From Ceratobasidium sp. AG-K (lineage: Eukaryota > Basidiomycota > Agaricomycetes > Cantharellales > Ceratobasidiaceae), in the NCBI GenBank assembly GCA_037039685.1, contig JAWNGF010000002.1, positions 186,001 to 250,000 of the forward strand: a DNA stretch of 64,000 nucleotides. Direction: 5' to 3'. Positions 45,118-57,887 of this stretch are shown here, in pieces. Under the pieces are notes generated by a model, which saw only the letters and a program-made list of their open reading frames with translations, was not told the origin of the DNA and did not search any database. Every line of letters begins with the position of its first letter. Position 1 is the stretch's first letter. The position numbers were made by a program, and so were the translations under genes.

Positions 45118-45780
45118 AATTACTAGTCGAGTTCGGGGTCGTGGGCCGGCAAGAAGATTCGGTGCAGGTTTGTTTTTCTAGCGTGAAGGGTTCAAGCCGA
45201 GCTCGAGTAAGAAACTAGTTGATCGTGTACAGAGCACGAGTCCCGGCTTGTTTTTATATTCCGAGAATCAATCCCAGTTCGTTACGCAGCGTCCAGTCAG
45301 TCTCAAGAGACAATTTGTTGACAATTGCGGTGGTGGAATGGATCCAGCTGACAAGCGCCCATGTCCATACACCGGCAAACATCGTTGGATGACATCATCA
45401 CACCCGAGTCTCACACAGGTCTGTTCACGCATACAGTGGGATTCTGCGATTGTTACCCTCCAAATGGGACTTTTGCTCGAGTGACGAATATATTCGATAC
45501 ATGGGCTCGTGGAGAACTCGTATAATACAGGTTTCGTCGAGACATAACCCTTCGTTTTTATCTGTGATCAGGGTGTTTGACGCACTACTCCTAACCCAAG
45601 TGGAGACGAGTCCGCCTTTCTGAGAAATAACAAGTTTTTCAAGTGTTACGACAAACCTACGCCATCTCACTCGCCTCACCTTCAAGACAACCAATCCTGC
45701 TGCTGATGCGCCTTGCCATTCGACTGCTCATATATAACACTACCACAGATAAGTCCACACCCACACCTAAAGCAAACCAC
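45118..45780. other. Intergenic stretch between TFB2 and FMP46
   Basis: Promoter side of TFB2 and 3' side of the Fmp46-like gene; no gene supported. Confidence 0.45.
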
Positions 45781-46313
45781 TCACTCCAAGATATGGTCCA
45801 CTTCCTCTTCCTTTTCAATCGCCACCAACCCATCATCCCAATGCACGACCACCGGCCACCTCACCGCCTCTGGGCTCCTCGACGCCAAATCCGCCAACTC
45901 GTCCGCACTCGACACTTGCTGCGAATGTTTGACAAGGAACCGGCTCAGCGACGGAGGGCCAGTAATCGACGGAATGGGCTGTTGCGAGCGGAGGTATTGG
46001 AGCATAGTTTGGTATTGGTCCACGGTGGGTGGAGCGGTGGCTATGTCGAGGTTGAATTCGAGCGGGCGTTGGGGCATTTTTTGGGCTGTTAGTGTCCCGG
46101 ATGCTTCGTTCTTTGCTCGGGCTGCTGCGATACGTTGGGGGACATAGGGGTTGGAGAGTGAAGAGCGGAGAAGTTGGAGGATGTGTGTCGAGTGGGATGA
46201 TTTCGTGTTGTGACTACCAGAGCATTGTGAGAAGTTAATGAAACCGCCTAGGTAGTATAGTGCACTTACAATATCGACAGATTGGGGATCGAACGGTGAA
46301 AACGGAACGACAT
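45781..46313 (-). CDS. FMP46: Fmp46-like (DUF1687) mitochondrial putative redox protein
   Basis: Two exons, 46270-46313 and 45781-46213, give 158 aa. The start MSFRFHRSIPNLSIFHNTKSSHS matches the thioredoxin-like N-terminus of DUF1687/Fmp46, with EFNLDIATAPPTVDQYQTML as the second family block and PVVVHWDDGLVAIEKEEE near the end. Yeast Fmp46 is a mitochondrial protein with a thioredoxin fold; no substrate is established. I see no CxxC pair, so a classical disulphide role is not supported. Confidence 0.75.
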
Positions 46314-46848
46314 GGTGAATCGTTATAGTGCCAAATGAATGACGCAGGCGAGATGATCTTCGCTTGTCACGTGAAGAGTTCAGAGCGTGGTTCCGTTGCT
46401 TGTGATTCGGCGTAACCCGTGCAAAATACGACTCGAGAGCAGTTTGGCAGTTATACTGAGTCTATGGCGAGCGGTCGTCGAGTCAGAGGTTCTAAGCGTA
46501 GTACGGAGGTCACCGGAGAAGATATAGGGTGTTCCCGGATAGGCAGATACGATTGCGGCAGCGGCGGCCCGGAATAAGATTCATGTAGGGTTACGACAAA
46601 TGCAAGCATTGGGGTTGTACGTTCGCTCGGTGGAAAACTAGAGCCTGAGGTGCGCCGTATCTGATAGCTGGTGAACTCTGGACGTGGTCAACAGCAGAAC
46701 TGGCCAGTGTAACGCTTGGCTGGTAACGGTGAGCCATAAGCGCCCTTCTGGCGTTTCTCACCCGACCTCGACCCCACCTTCCCAATGTACGTTCCACTAC
46801 CGCCATCACGCCGGAGAAGAATGCCAAGTTGATCTAATACTAGTAGAT

Positions 46849-47199
46849 ATGTCGCTCACTCGCACATTTACGCGAGGCTTGGCTGCGGCCTCTGGGTCTT
46901 CACCCGCAGCTACTTCCACGCCCACTCATTACCGCATAACCCTCCGACGCTCAGCCATTGGACTCCCGAAAGCCTCCAAACGAACTCTTGAAGCACTCGG
47001 CATCCACAGACTAGGCGCTACCGTCTTCCAGCGTCATACTCCGGAAGCAGCGGGAAAGATTCTTCGAGTAAAAGAGTTGGTGGCGGTACAGAACGTCCCA
47101 GCGAGCGAGGTCAAGACAAAGGCCGAGATGAGGGCCGAGAGAAAGGCAGTGAGGGGGTATCAGGTGGTTAAAGGCTGGAATGAGACGGCTTCATCGTAG
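46849..47199 (+). CDS. Mitochondrial large-subunit ribosomal protein uL30m
   Basis: A single exon of 116 aa. A basic, Ser/Ala-rich targeting head is followed by THYRITLRRSAIGLPKASKRTLEALGIHRLGATVFQ, the L30 RNA-binding fold with its typical IGLPxxxKxTLxALGL motif, then RVKELVAVQNV. It is an intact copy in a duplicated uL30m-MRH4 block; the sister copy at 52714 is decayed, and the MRH4 copy that follows this gene is broken. Confidence 0.92.
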   Translation: MSLTRTFTRGLAAASGSSPAATSTPTHYRITLRRSAIGLPKASKRTLEALGIHRLGATVFQRHTPEAAGKILRVKELVAVQNVPASEVKTKAEMRAERKAVRGYQVVKGWNETASS

Positions 47200-47540
47200 C
47201 CGCGGATTGCAATATAAAACTATACCTATATTACTCTAGCCCCGAGTCAACCGAGTGAGAGCTTAAGTGCTTGCGACATACATGGGAGTGGGTATCGTGG
47301 AGCACTTCTTCATAAGCTTCACAAACTAGGCCATTGGTCCACGCGGGATTGGGTGCTCGTTCTGTTTGACGAGACCATCACCACAAATTTGAAATTAATT
47401 TTACCTTTGCAGCCAGCGTCCATCACTTGCCACTCACCGCGGCATACCGTCAACCTCGCATCATCTAAATTAAATTATAACACACACGAAACTAGCTTGC
47501 GTGCAAATCCGCTGCAATTTAGGGTTTCGAAATATTAGTC

Positions 47541-48265
47541 ATGTTAACTCGTCAGCACTCTTGGGTTCCGGTCTCTGCTCTTCGCCTCGCAAAGGGAAGC
47601 TTCCATAGCTCGAGTTTGGTAGAGGCGCGCCCTCAAGATGGGGAAGGTGAACGCGAGCAACGTGAGTAGGCCCATCACGACTTTATTTCGTACCCACCTC
47701 ACAACAACCCAAAGCTTCGTCCCCGCACAACCACGATTGGCGGAGAAACCAGCACAAGCTCCAATATTCACCTTTCGACCAGTCCTTTCCGCAAACTCCC
47801 TCATGAAACTCGCCAAATCGCTACCCGACAAACCCTCGGAAACATCCACGAAACCCAAGAAATTTCGACAGCACGGACGAAAACTCATTGTCGACCCCCC
47901 TTGCTCTCCAGCCTCCATTCGAACGAGAGGCCAATATAAGATTTGGCGTAATTGAGTGGGTCATGGTCGATAAGGTGAATATGCCGTTCGGTGAGTGAAT
48001 TTACACCTCATCGGCAATATACTAATTTATCGAAGGCTCGCCTTAGACCCCGACTTTACATTCTATCAACTCACCCCCCACTCCCAAACTGAATACGTCG
48101 CTGAGATTGTATACCTGGAAACCGCAACCCCATGATCCTTCCAAAATTGCGATGCGCCTGAGCCGGAGAAACCCGGTTGCATCCAGCATAGAAACCCAGA
48201 CTCGGATGCATAGCCATCATATTCTACAACCCCTCGAAAAGGGTGGACCACCTAGTTCCAGATCT
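47541..48265 (+). pseudogene. Truncated copy of the Mrh4-like RNA helicase gene
   Basis: It parallels the intact helicase at 53266-55118: the same start region, the HSSSLVEARP-type stretch, the first-intron donor and the segment FVPAQPRLAEKPAQ ... LSANSLMKLAKSLPDK. The central part including the P-loop (about 53640-54300 of the intact gene) is deleted. The frame then resumes at IEWVMVDKVN, where the intact copy has IEWVVVDEAD, so motif II is destroyed. Scattered fragments continue to about 48265. It cannot encode a helicase. Confidence 0.88.
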
Positions 48266-48832
48266 AAAAACTGAAATTATGTGGTGGGTGGAGTGGTGGG
48301 CATGTCGAGGTTGAATTCAAGCTGGGATCGAGGCTGAAATGCCGAATTTCGTGATTCGGATCCGTTTTTCGCTACTATGTCTGGCCAGCTGTGAGGAAAC
48401 AGGCGTAGATGGGGTCCCGTATGGCCATCGTGTTGAGCGGTTCACACTACATACACCTAGTCGGGTTGTAAGTCGCGCCTTGCTGTAGTATTGAATAGAT
48501 ATGCTAGATTCATTTCTCGTGTGTACGCGTAATAAATAATAAACATAAAGCCGGCCAGCAGCTCCGAGCCTCAAAGGCCACGTTGAATGCATAACACAGA
48601 GGGCTGAGCCAAACACTCGCCTGTATATTTTCTCGCCCAATCCTCTCCCCTAGAGCTTTGCTAGTTTCTTTTTTTCCCCAGAACGGGCACCACCCTCGAT
48701 CAAATGCGCATCGCCTATCATTTCCCTCCCTTTCACTACCACGATACTTCCTCCGCTCGCAATTACTCCCTCATCCAGTCGTTCTCCCTCCTTAGGACCC
48801 GCAACGCTCAGTGAAACTCTGGCTCAGTCGTT
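48266..48832. other. Intergenic stretch with a short FMP46-derived fragment
   Basis: About 48277-48320 resembles 46022-46065 inside FMP46 (shared ATGTCGAGGTTGAATTC), in the same orientation. The rest shows nothing clear. Confidence 0.5.
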
Positions 48833-51800
48833 TTAGTTCACGACGTTTGCGAGCTCCTCCGCATCAACATTCGTTGCGCGAGCTTTCCCCCTGGCTGAGC
48901 TCGACAGACGATCGCCTCCCTGAGTATTGTGATTCCCGCTTGCCTGTCCATGTTGGATTTCGGGGCGAGCTTGCGCCACGGTCGATGGGAGCGTGCGTCC
49001 TAGCATCGCGGAGAGCCCCCGACGTGCCTGAGGGATGCTTTGCAGTCCGGCCTCGACTGTTGATGGTACTGGGAGCTCTTTGAACTGATAAAGGCACTCC
49101 ATGAGTTGGTACGCATAGACCCCCAAGGCCGCGGTTATTTTGCCGCTCGACCCATTCCATGTGCTTTCTACGAGCTTGAAGAACCGTTCTTGGGCCTCCC
49201 CGCCGTCTTCTCCATCCTTAATTCCCAACTCGCGCCGCAAACCCATGATATCGATGTCCTCCAAATTATTGTCATTGTTGGTCTGCTGGAGAACATGTAG
49301 AAGGCACAATTGGCTAGCCGCAAGGAACTGTTGCACTACTGCCAGATCCTTTTCAATCTTATTATTGGAGTTAACCAGCAGGGGATTGGTTGCTGACTGG
49401 AGCTTTGAAACAATTTCGCGCTCCTCCATTGAGCGAACAAGCTCTCCCGATGGCTCTGGGATCGGAAGAACACCCAGCAGTTGCCCGCAATGCATGAACA
49501 AAGGAGCAGGCGGCAACGAAAGCGACATGCTTTCAAGGACAAACACATATACGTGAGGTCGCATCGTCTCGGGCTTTATGACGCTGTAAATGCTGTGGAA
49601 GGCTTGCAGATAGGGCAAAGCCGTCTCAGTTACTGGGTTTTCGTTGCGATATGCCCAAGAATTATTTGAGTGCCGTGAGGGGTCAGATACCCAAAGGCGG
49701 TGGACCGGAGCCTCATTATAGGTTTCCATGTCGAACTGGCGGTACCCGTCTTCGGTTAGTGCCGGACTCTCCAACCCGGAGGTGAGACGATTTGAGGGGT
49801 AGTTTAGTAGTTCCAGTAGGGCAGTCTCGTGTAGCATGATTGAATTCTCCAGACTCGCCGACTGCCAATCAACTAGTGCACTTAGTCTTTGTCCCATCTC
49901 GGCAAAGTCTTCTATTCGAGGGGTATCCTTGTGCATTTCTCGGCGCTGCAGGAGCACGGAAGTAGCAAGGCGGCCTTTAGCTGAGACGAGTATGAACGAC
50001 ATTCCTTGTGTACAAGTCGCCGACAGATTTTACTGACGGTCAAGGCAGAGTCACCAGCCAAGATAAGGCCCAGTACAATAGCCACATTGGTCAGTAGAAA
50101 CAGAGTGGATTCGTGAAGGTAGGCCTCGTTGTGATCGAGATGCTTCTCGAGTATGTTGATGATTGAGCTAAATTGCGGGCTTGTGATGTTAGAGTTGCTC
50201 CTGAGTAACTCCAAGCTATGCGGTGCAAATGTACTGCCAACTCGAAGAGCTTCAAGATTGTGGGTGTCTGGCTGAAACTTGCCGTCTGTAATTAGATCAG
50301 CCAGATTCCTACAAATAGCTCCAAGTTAGCGATCGAATCCATTTGATTAAAATAAAATTGCATCAGCTTGCCTCTCGGCCATTGCCTGCAGATCCCAGAT
50401 TGTGGTTTCAATATTCTCTATAGTAACTGCTTGCGTGGTCGTGGGGTGATCCATTTGCCGAATAGTGACCGATGGACCAAGCGCGGAAAGAGCCTGAGAG
50501 TAGAGTTTTAATGTTGTGTGTGCATTGTCGGCCCTATACAGGTCACTAGAAGCTAATCGTCTCAGGATCTCAAGTGTAGCATTGCATCCCTCCAGCGGTT
50601 GACGTGGGAATTGTTTATTTACACTAGCAATGGACTGGAGGGCCACGTCAACGGACTGGGGTACCTCGCAGTTCTTGATTAACCAGCTCAATGATTGGTT
50701 GGTCACAATATCGTGCCTTGGGTTATTGACATGTAGTCTCTCTGTTGGCACCAATCCGGGTGGAAGCCATCCAAACTGGGATGAAATGGCAGAATGTGCT
50801 TTCTTGATCCTCTGGTAGTTAGAGTCGAGGTAAGAATCAAACGAGGACCTCCAGAACACAAGAATGACGAGAGGTGATAAGGGAGCTAGAATTAATATTG
50901 ATAGAATCGCCAGAGGTAACAAGAACAAAATTCCCATCTTGCTGCTGTGATAGAGCATATAGACCGGGAGCAGAATCGCGCCGCCAACCAATCTGCCGAA
51001 TTGTACAATCGCCCACAGAGTGCAGAGTATAAGCTGGTAGGCATACAAGGCCAGCAGATAAAGGCTTTTTGGTACAAACTGGAATACAAACCAAGTTACT
51101 AGCCCGAGGGTTTGTTGATAAATCCACTGCATGGGTTCAGTTCGGCATAGCCTCGATATAATTGTTGGGTACGGGAAGTAGTCGAGGACGGTGGCGGCTA
51201 CACTTGAGGCAACATAGAATCCAAATGCAATTGCCAACACGCAGATTACCGGGACTGCGACAAGTGCGTGTATCTCCCATAGGTAAATGCACAATCCAAT
51301 TGAAAATAGGACTGTGAGGACGACTTAGTGGATGGATGAACTTGTTTGAAGGCACTCACCCAACGCTACGTGAACAAGGGAAGGTAATAATGTCAGTAGC
51401 TCCGGCATCCTCCATTTCTCGATCATTGTCCACTTCTGCTGTCGTCGACGAGCCTGTGTGTATGGGTGACCACTCCGGGCTGAGATGAATGCATGACACC
51501 AATCCTTCGCCAGGATCGCGATAAAGGACGTTGCAAGGGAGAGGCTAAGAGATAGATACCAAAGTATGTTAACGGCAAGCACCGATCGGGATGGTGTAAA
51601 CTCGACAGCGTCATCTACGAGCGGGCGGGTGGATCCAGGTAGCTGGGAAGTGTTTGCAATACTTGCGAGGGTCTGGGAGATAGCGCGAAGGCTCTGGACT
51701 GATTCCTCGGCAGGGTCAGACTGAAGCAGCTTTGTGCTCTCAATGATAAACCTAGAGAGGCAGTATGGGCATCAGTGGTGGAAATATGTACGGTGGTTAA

Positions 51801-52569
51801 GCTTGGATTACGCGGTAGATATTGCCGAGAACAGCGCAGCCTATATTACGGGGTTAAACGCTACAGCATAAGCTCTGACGCAAGAGGTACACTTACGAAT
51901 ACTGGGTACAAGAACAAGTAAGGCTCAATTCTAACTCTGAAGGGCGGGAATACATACTTAGAATCACATCCGTTGAGCTAGGTACGGCGGACATCGTGAG
52001 TGAGCAAGCACAGTCAATTTTTATCCTATCAAATCATATGCTCACTCATTCCACGAGTTGACCAGTTCCGTGTCGTGTTTGTCGGTCTCGTTGACGTATA
52101 CCTTCCAAACTTGTGCGTCCTTGTCTAGTTTGTTGCTATAATCGTCAGAATCATTCAACCAGCTGGGCACTTCTGCCTAGTGCGGTAGTCAGGTATGCCT
52201 CGGATTTTGGATGGAGTAAAATAGCAAACCTTGTTGAGCGTAGTTGAATCTTTGGAATAAAGCGGGTCGGGGTTCGACTGGCGTCCTCCAGCGCCAGGCT
52301 CATGTCCAGACTGAAGCGAACTATTCGGGGCCACACCTCTCGTGCCCTGTGAATGATCAAGTTAGTTCATATTCACAGACGACGAATAGTATTGCTCAAT
52401 CGCGGTATGCCCACAAACGAAGTTGGTCACTTGCCTGAGTAATATTATTGACTCTCACTAGTCGATAGACACCGAGACCTCGGTGTCTCCTGTTCCTCCG
52501 AGATGCGAGAAACATATGAACGTCGTCGTGGCTTAATTCGCAAATGCAAAGGTGGGAATGAAAATCCAT
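48833..52569 (-). CDS. DUF6535 membrane protein
   Basis: A multi-exon minus-strand gene. The N-terminal core WKVYVNETDKHDTELVNSWN (near 52100) and FIIEST followed by LAVNILWYLSLSLSLATSFIAILAKDW and QARRRQQKW ... LLPSLVHVAL match DUF6535 (PF20153), an Agaricomycete family with paired membrane helices. Further helices follow (LYLWEIHALVAVPVICVLAIAF and several to 50880). A long soluble helical C-terminal region comes next, and the last exon (48833-50002) is open for 389 codons. Function is unknown. The start is uncertain: an ATG at 52569 opens a frame that needs a GC-AG or other intron near 52440 to reach the core. It lies between the two copies of the uL30m-MRH4 block. Confidence 0.8.
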
Positions 52570-52713
52570 GAGGGGAACACGAGGCGCTGTTCGGTTCGTT
52601 GTTCAGGTCAGCGCCTGGCGTTTTTCGCCCTCGTATATGCGTAAATCTAGTTCAGAAACAGTCTCGACAACTACCATCCCAACGAAGACCAAAGCTCAAG
52701 TAATTTGAACGAG

Positions 52714-52890
52714 ATGTTCCTCACTTGCTCGTTACGCGAGATTTGACCACAACCTCAGGTTCTCACCAGCGGTGCCATGCCACAGGATTAGCGGGAAAGG
52801 CTCTTCACTCAAAAAACCAGTCAAGGTGCAGAACTTCCCAGCGATTAAATCTATGCCCAGGACAGAGATGGTATCAGGGGGAATGTGGTG
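52714..52890 (+). pseudogene. Decayed copy of uL30m
   Basis: The start ATG with CTCACT and TTACGCGAG, and later GCGGGAAAG ... CAGAAC-TCCCAGCGA, line up with the two ends of the intact uL30m at 46849-47199. The central RNA-binding part is deleted and the frame is lost. It precedes the intact MRH4 copy, as the intact uL30m precedes the broken one. Confidence 0.75.
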
Positions 52891-53265
52891 AGGAGTGAGC
52901 CACTTTGTTGTAGTTTTTGTCGATAGGAACATGAAACTGCGTCCCCACCGTGGATGTGCTTTGTCCCGAATGTAAGCCGAACGGGAGCCTGAGGTAGCGA
53001 ACGATAGTTCCGCGTACAGGATAAAATTCAATACTACAGCTTTTACGCACTCAATCATTGTGCCAGCCAGCACGCGCATTTGACCGAAGTTGGTTTGATG
53101 GGATGGTTTGGCCAAATTTGAAATTAATTTTGTTGCAGGCAAGACTGATCACTTCTCGCTCTCCACGACATGCCGTCAGCCTCACGCCGCTCAAACTGAA
53201 TTGGATACGTACAGGGACAGTCTGTGTATGAGTCCGCTGAGATATAGATATTTGGAATACTAGTC

Positions 53266-55118
53266 ATGTTAGCTCGCTTGCACTCCCACCTTCCGGTTTC
53301 TGGCCTTCGCATCACGGGAGGAGGATTTCATAGCTCGAGTTTGGCGGAGAGCCGCCCGGGATATGGAGTTAGCACACGCGGGCAACGTGAGTATCCTAGG
53401 TACAACCTCATGTTATCTATACGGCTCACATCGTCCCCAAGGCTTCGTGCCTGCTCGAGCACGATTAGCAGAGAAACCAGCACAAGGCCCAAAATCTACC
53501 TTTCGCCCAGTCCTTTCCGCAAACTCTCTCATGAAACTCGCCAAATCACTACCAGACAAATCCTCGGAAACATCCCCAAAGCCCAAGAAATTCCGACCAC
53601 GCGAACGAAAACTCATCATCGGCCTCCCCGAGTCTCCAACCTCCAATCGAGACGCAGCTCCTCACATTCCTACTGCGTCTAAATCCCGATTTACGAGTCC
53701 ACCTCTCCTTCCTGGCCTCGTTGCGCAAATTCACGAACTCCTCGGATCCAGTGCGAAACCAAGCCCGGTCCAAGCACTATCTCTCTCCCATTTCTTCCAC
53801 GACGGAAAAGTGACAGCCGGAGACGGAACTCTCCTCGCCGCCGAAACAGGATCGGGAAAGAGTCTAGCGTACCTCCTCCCTCTCGTCCAGGCCCTCAAAG
53901 CGAGTGAATCTTCCGCCCCACCTGCGTCGAATCTAGCCACTCCACGAGGTCTGGTTCTCGTTCCGACACACGAACTCGCGAGACAAGTCAAGTCGACGCT
54001 TTCGCATTTGACTCATGCGCCGGATACAAAGTTGAGGAGCGTTTGTCTCTCGACTGGGAACGCGGCTGCGCTTTCCGGAAGAGAGCTCCCTCATGATGTA
54101 ACTTTCACTCCGGATGCGTCAGGGGGGTTGCAGATTGGTGCGTCTACGAGCTCGACAAGACGACCTTTGGATGTCGTAGTCGGAACTCCGGCGAGAGTAC
54201 TCGATTTGACTCGGCCCGGTGGGAGGAATAGCGTTGGACGGATGCGACCGGGTCAAGCCGATACCGTTACTCGGGAATTCGAGCGAGAGGTCAAGATGGG
54301 ATTTGATGCTATTGAGTGGGTAGTGGTAGACGAGGCAGACGTTCTATTCGGTGAGTTTATCAATATAAATTAGTAGAACCGAAACTTAACAAAGAGTCCT
54401 AGACCCTGACTTTGCACTCTACACCGAGTCCATCCTCCAATCCATCCAAACTCCGTTCAACCTAATTCTCACCACCGCAACAGTCTCTGCTCAACTCGAT
54501 ACCTACCTCACCAAATACCACCCCCAACTCACTCGCCTGACCACGCCCGACCTTCACCGTCTCCCCGCCTCTCTCCAAACAGAGCACGTCAACTGGGACC
54601 GCAGACCCGGAAACCGCAACCCCACCATCCTTCGAAAACTCCAAGACACCTGGGCCGAAGAAACTCGCCTGCACCCAGGGTGGAAAACACGGAGCAAAGT
54701 CGTCATATTCTGCAACCGGTCGAAAAAGGTGGACGAGTTGGGCGCATACTTGAAATCCGAGGGCGTACGGTGTGTATGCATGACGAGCGGAGCCGAGGAC
54801 CGGCAGCGGGGGAGCAACAAGCACATCGAGGCGTTCTTGAAACCTCTCCCGGGTTCGAAACGTGAGTCGAGTCCAGAGGATCCGGATGTGCTTATCACGA
54901 CCTCGCTACTTTCCCGCGGGTTGGACTTTGCGCCGTCGGTTCGTTCGGTGTTTATTGTCGATGAACCCCGGAACGAGGTTGATTTTATTCATCGAGCGGG
55001 GAGAGCGGGGAGGGCTGGACGGGCTGGGAAGGTGGTAGTGTTCACAAAGGGATCTGTAGGGGGTGAGAAGAGGGCTCCTTGGGCTAGGAAAAAGGTGTCT
55101 GCGTTTGACGCTGCTTAG
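53266..55118 (+). CDS. MRH4: Mrh4-like mitochondrial DEAD-box RNA helicase (581 aa)
   Basis: Exons 53266-53386, 53442-54350 and 54403-55118 are in phase. The N-terminus (MLARLHSHLPVSGL, basic, Ser-rich) suits mitochondrial import. Helicase motifs are AETGSGKS (I), PTHELARQ (Ia), VVGTPARVLDL (Ib), VVVDEAD (II), LTTATV (III), LLSRGLDF (V) and HRAGRAGRAG (VI), with a basic KxxxAPWARKK tail. Fungal Mrh4 helps assemble the mitochondrial large ribosomal subunit. It sits 3' of a dead uL30m copy; the sister helicase at 47541 is a pseudogene. Confidence 0.92.
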
Positions 55119-55247
55119 GTCATACTTGTAGGATAACTTGTTTTGTCGATTCAATCCCACGTCACATTGAAACAAACTCGATAATATAACGTTGTTAATT
55201 GAAACAATCATTCAGAGTCTTACAGGTATGACCACACGTTCAACTAT

Positions 55248-57135
55248 CTACTCGGCGGCAAATGCACGCTTCAAAACGGGGATGGTAGGAGCAAAGAAGT
55301 ACTCTCCGCCACGAGACTTGACAAACTCGGGCATGCCAGTGACCTTGAATCCGCTGGCGGCAGTACCCCAGGTCTCACGCGCCTCGCCTCCTTTCTGACC
55401 AATAATCGGATCGAACCCAACTTCCACACCCCTAAGTCGAGGCGGAAGGAAATTGGGGTCATTGGCCCAAGCTGCAACGCATAGATGCTTAGAAATATCC
55501 GATAACTAAGCAAAAGTAACTTACACTCCTGCATGAATTTGAATCCGTTTTCGATAGAGCTCTGGTAGGATACAAATGCCAGACCGCGCTCCAATTCGGT
55601 CACTTCTTCCGCCTTTTCGTCAAAGGTAAGTTCTATCAACGGGTTAATATATCGCGCTATCGTATAAAATCATCAAACTTACCGGGCCCGTATGGAATAC
55701 CAGCTCGAATGATGCTGGTCCGATCAACAGCCGCAGGACCGAACTGGGCAAGGTCATTTCGTGGATTGGTCTTGCGTATATGCGCTGCGTATGGGCAGAG
55801 CTCTTGCCCTGCATCACCGTGGTCTGAGGGATAGGAGAAATCGTTGTTGAATTGTTTGTCCTTGCCCTTGTCGGGGATGTCTTGCAAGTCAGGCGTACGC
55901 TGGATTGGGACACCTAATGGAAGCTTGGTCAACCAAATAACTAACCAGAAAAGGTGGGTCTTACCGCTCTTCCAACGGCCAACCAAGCGGGCTCCAAGTA
56001 ACTCGACTGCGTGATCTGAGGGATCCCCGAGTCGAGCTGCCTCCAGTTTCAAGAATTGGTGGAACTCGGGGACGTGTTGCTCCAGCTGGCGGAAAACGAG
56101 GAAACTGCCTCCGACCCCCCAGGTAGGAATGCCGCCGGGTGGGGGTGGGTCAAGGTCACCCTCCAGTCCGCGAAGAATAATACCTAACAGGTCAAATCGA
56201 ATCAAGTTCACAGGATCTCACGCCTCAAACTGAGCCTACCTGCGTCGATGGGGCGTTGTCCTGGTAGAATAGTTCCCTGGCCGTCCACACCTACGCCCCT
56301 AACAGCGGGGTTGGAGATGCCGTCCTCCCTTTGGAATGAAACATCAGTCCCGAATATATAACCCAGACAAGCGAAACATACCATCCAAAGTGTTCGCGAC
56401 CCTGTAGCGTAAAAAAAGATTCAGGATACCGCACAAGGACAACGACTTTGACTAACCTTGTCATCGCCCGGGCGGACAGACCCTTTGAGACTATGGACAA
56501 CCTGAATAGACTGCCCAAAAACGTTCTTCGCGTGATCCAGTTTTTCGCCAACGGACTTCCACGACTCGCCAGCCACGTTAAGGATGCCATGGATTGTTTG
56601 CTTGAATCCGAGATCCCAATCAGGGTCGAACTTATCTGACCCAGGTGTATTGGAGTCTCCGAGCAATTCCGCGCCGTCGCGTTGGCCACTCACAAACGGC
56701 TGGTCCCCGAGGTTGCCTGTGACACCAAGCACGTCCAGGCCTTTCTTGGAGAACGCAATGTTGAGGAAGCCGACAGGCGCTAGTGAGCCAGGGGACTCGC
56801 GCTTGATCTGAGCGATTTGGGCGTTGGCTGCGACTACTTCCTCCGTCGACGAAATGTTCAAACGAGGCAGGGCCTCCTTGAAATCATCTAGTTTCGATGA
56901 ACGCGGAAGTCAGCGTTCACCATGGGTACTGGTATAATGTCACTGTTGCATACCAGGCTTCTTGATTACGAAGAAGATAAACTCTTGTTTCTTTTTTGGA
57001 AAGCCGAGACTGGAAGCGCTTGTAAGCAACAGAATGGCATTCGGAAGGGCAGGCGCGAGCTCACACTACGTCGCCTTGGACATCTTTAAGAACATCCACA
57101 TTGGGAGGTTGACCTGGGAGAGGAGCTTGAGCCAT
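55248..57135 (-). CDS. DyP-type (dye-decolorizing) haem peroxidase
   Basis: The start is the ATG at 57135 (MAQAPLPGQPPNVDVL), followed by exons 57065-57135, 56954-57009 and 56457-56887 in phase and about five more to the stop at 55248. DyP hallmarks are VQGDVVLGFPKKKQEFIFF, GWEDGISNP (GxxDG with catalytic Asp), CPYAAHIRKTNPR (proximal His) and RAGIPYGP with the distal Arg. The C-terminal GGEYFFAPTIPVL matches the end of fungal DyPs. No signal peptide is seen, so it is probably intracellular. Such enzymes oxidise dyes and lignin-like phenols with H2O2. The start is chosen because the LDxxxxQGDV block follows directly. Confidence 0.92.
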
Positions 57136-57887
57136 TGGAGATATTCAAGAATGGGATGATATCGTTCGAGGCCCCTCTGGGCGACTTTATAGCTGGCCAG
57201 GGTCGCAGCAATGAGGATTGGCGCAATGTGTGTCGACACTCGAACGCAAATCTGGTGAACCCCCTCAGATAGAACAGAAAGGACACTTCCGTTGAGCCGG
57301 AACAACCAATCCAGGAAACGGCGAATCGACGAGCTCGGATTGGACTATCAAGAGGCGCGCATACACCGCCCTGACCCTAATTTCGTGTCATCCAGTAATA
57401 GCTCGCCCCCGCCCAGGTATGTGATCTTGGAGCTTTGATTAAGCTCTACCAATTCTTATCCCTGTTCACCTTATAGAACGGAGGTCATCTTCCGAGCCCG
57501 GTGAAAGGCGCCCGGTCGCAGCGCAGTGCCTCCATTGACCCCGTGCTTAACCAGTGCCTGAACATCATCAAGCCCCATCCCGAAGCCGTAAGATTGCACT
57601 ATCGGTATCACAGATTGCGTGTTTGTCTGGACCGGTGGCTGGCCAGGTTTTATAGCGTGCAGGCACCGACCGAGGGTAATCGTCTATATTTGGGTGAACA
57701 GTTCAGAGTGGGAAGTTCTTGTGCCTAGTACGGGGGCGAATATAGCTGCGCGAATGTGTTCCTCGGCGCTGGGCGTACTTGGCTCGGGCATGGGGCGAGC
57801 AAGGAGCGTTCTGCACTGCATTTTCGCTCACGTGATGGCGCCCCACCCTGTCCACTAACAACAGTCAACACATCCAGAGCCAGCATC
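57136..57887 (+). other. Possible exons of an unresolved plus-strand gene
   Basis: Around 57325-57415 (LDYQEARIHRPDPNF, SSSNSSPPP) and 57500-57728 (KGARSQRSASIDPVLNQCL, LHYRYHRLRVCLDRWLARF) are protein-like open stretches with a plausible splice between about 57418 and 57477. I could not complete a gene or recognise a family. The region also includes the ICT1 promoter. Confidence 0.3.

Noticed and set aside
47638..47955. 105-aa ORF as a small gene
   Set aside because: It is part of the truncated MRH4 copy.
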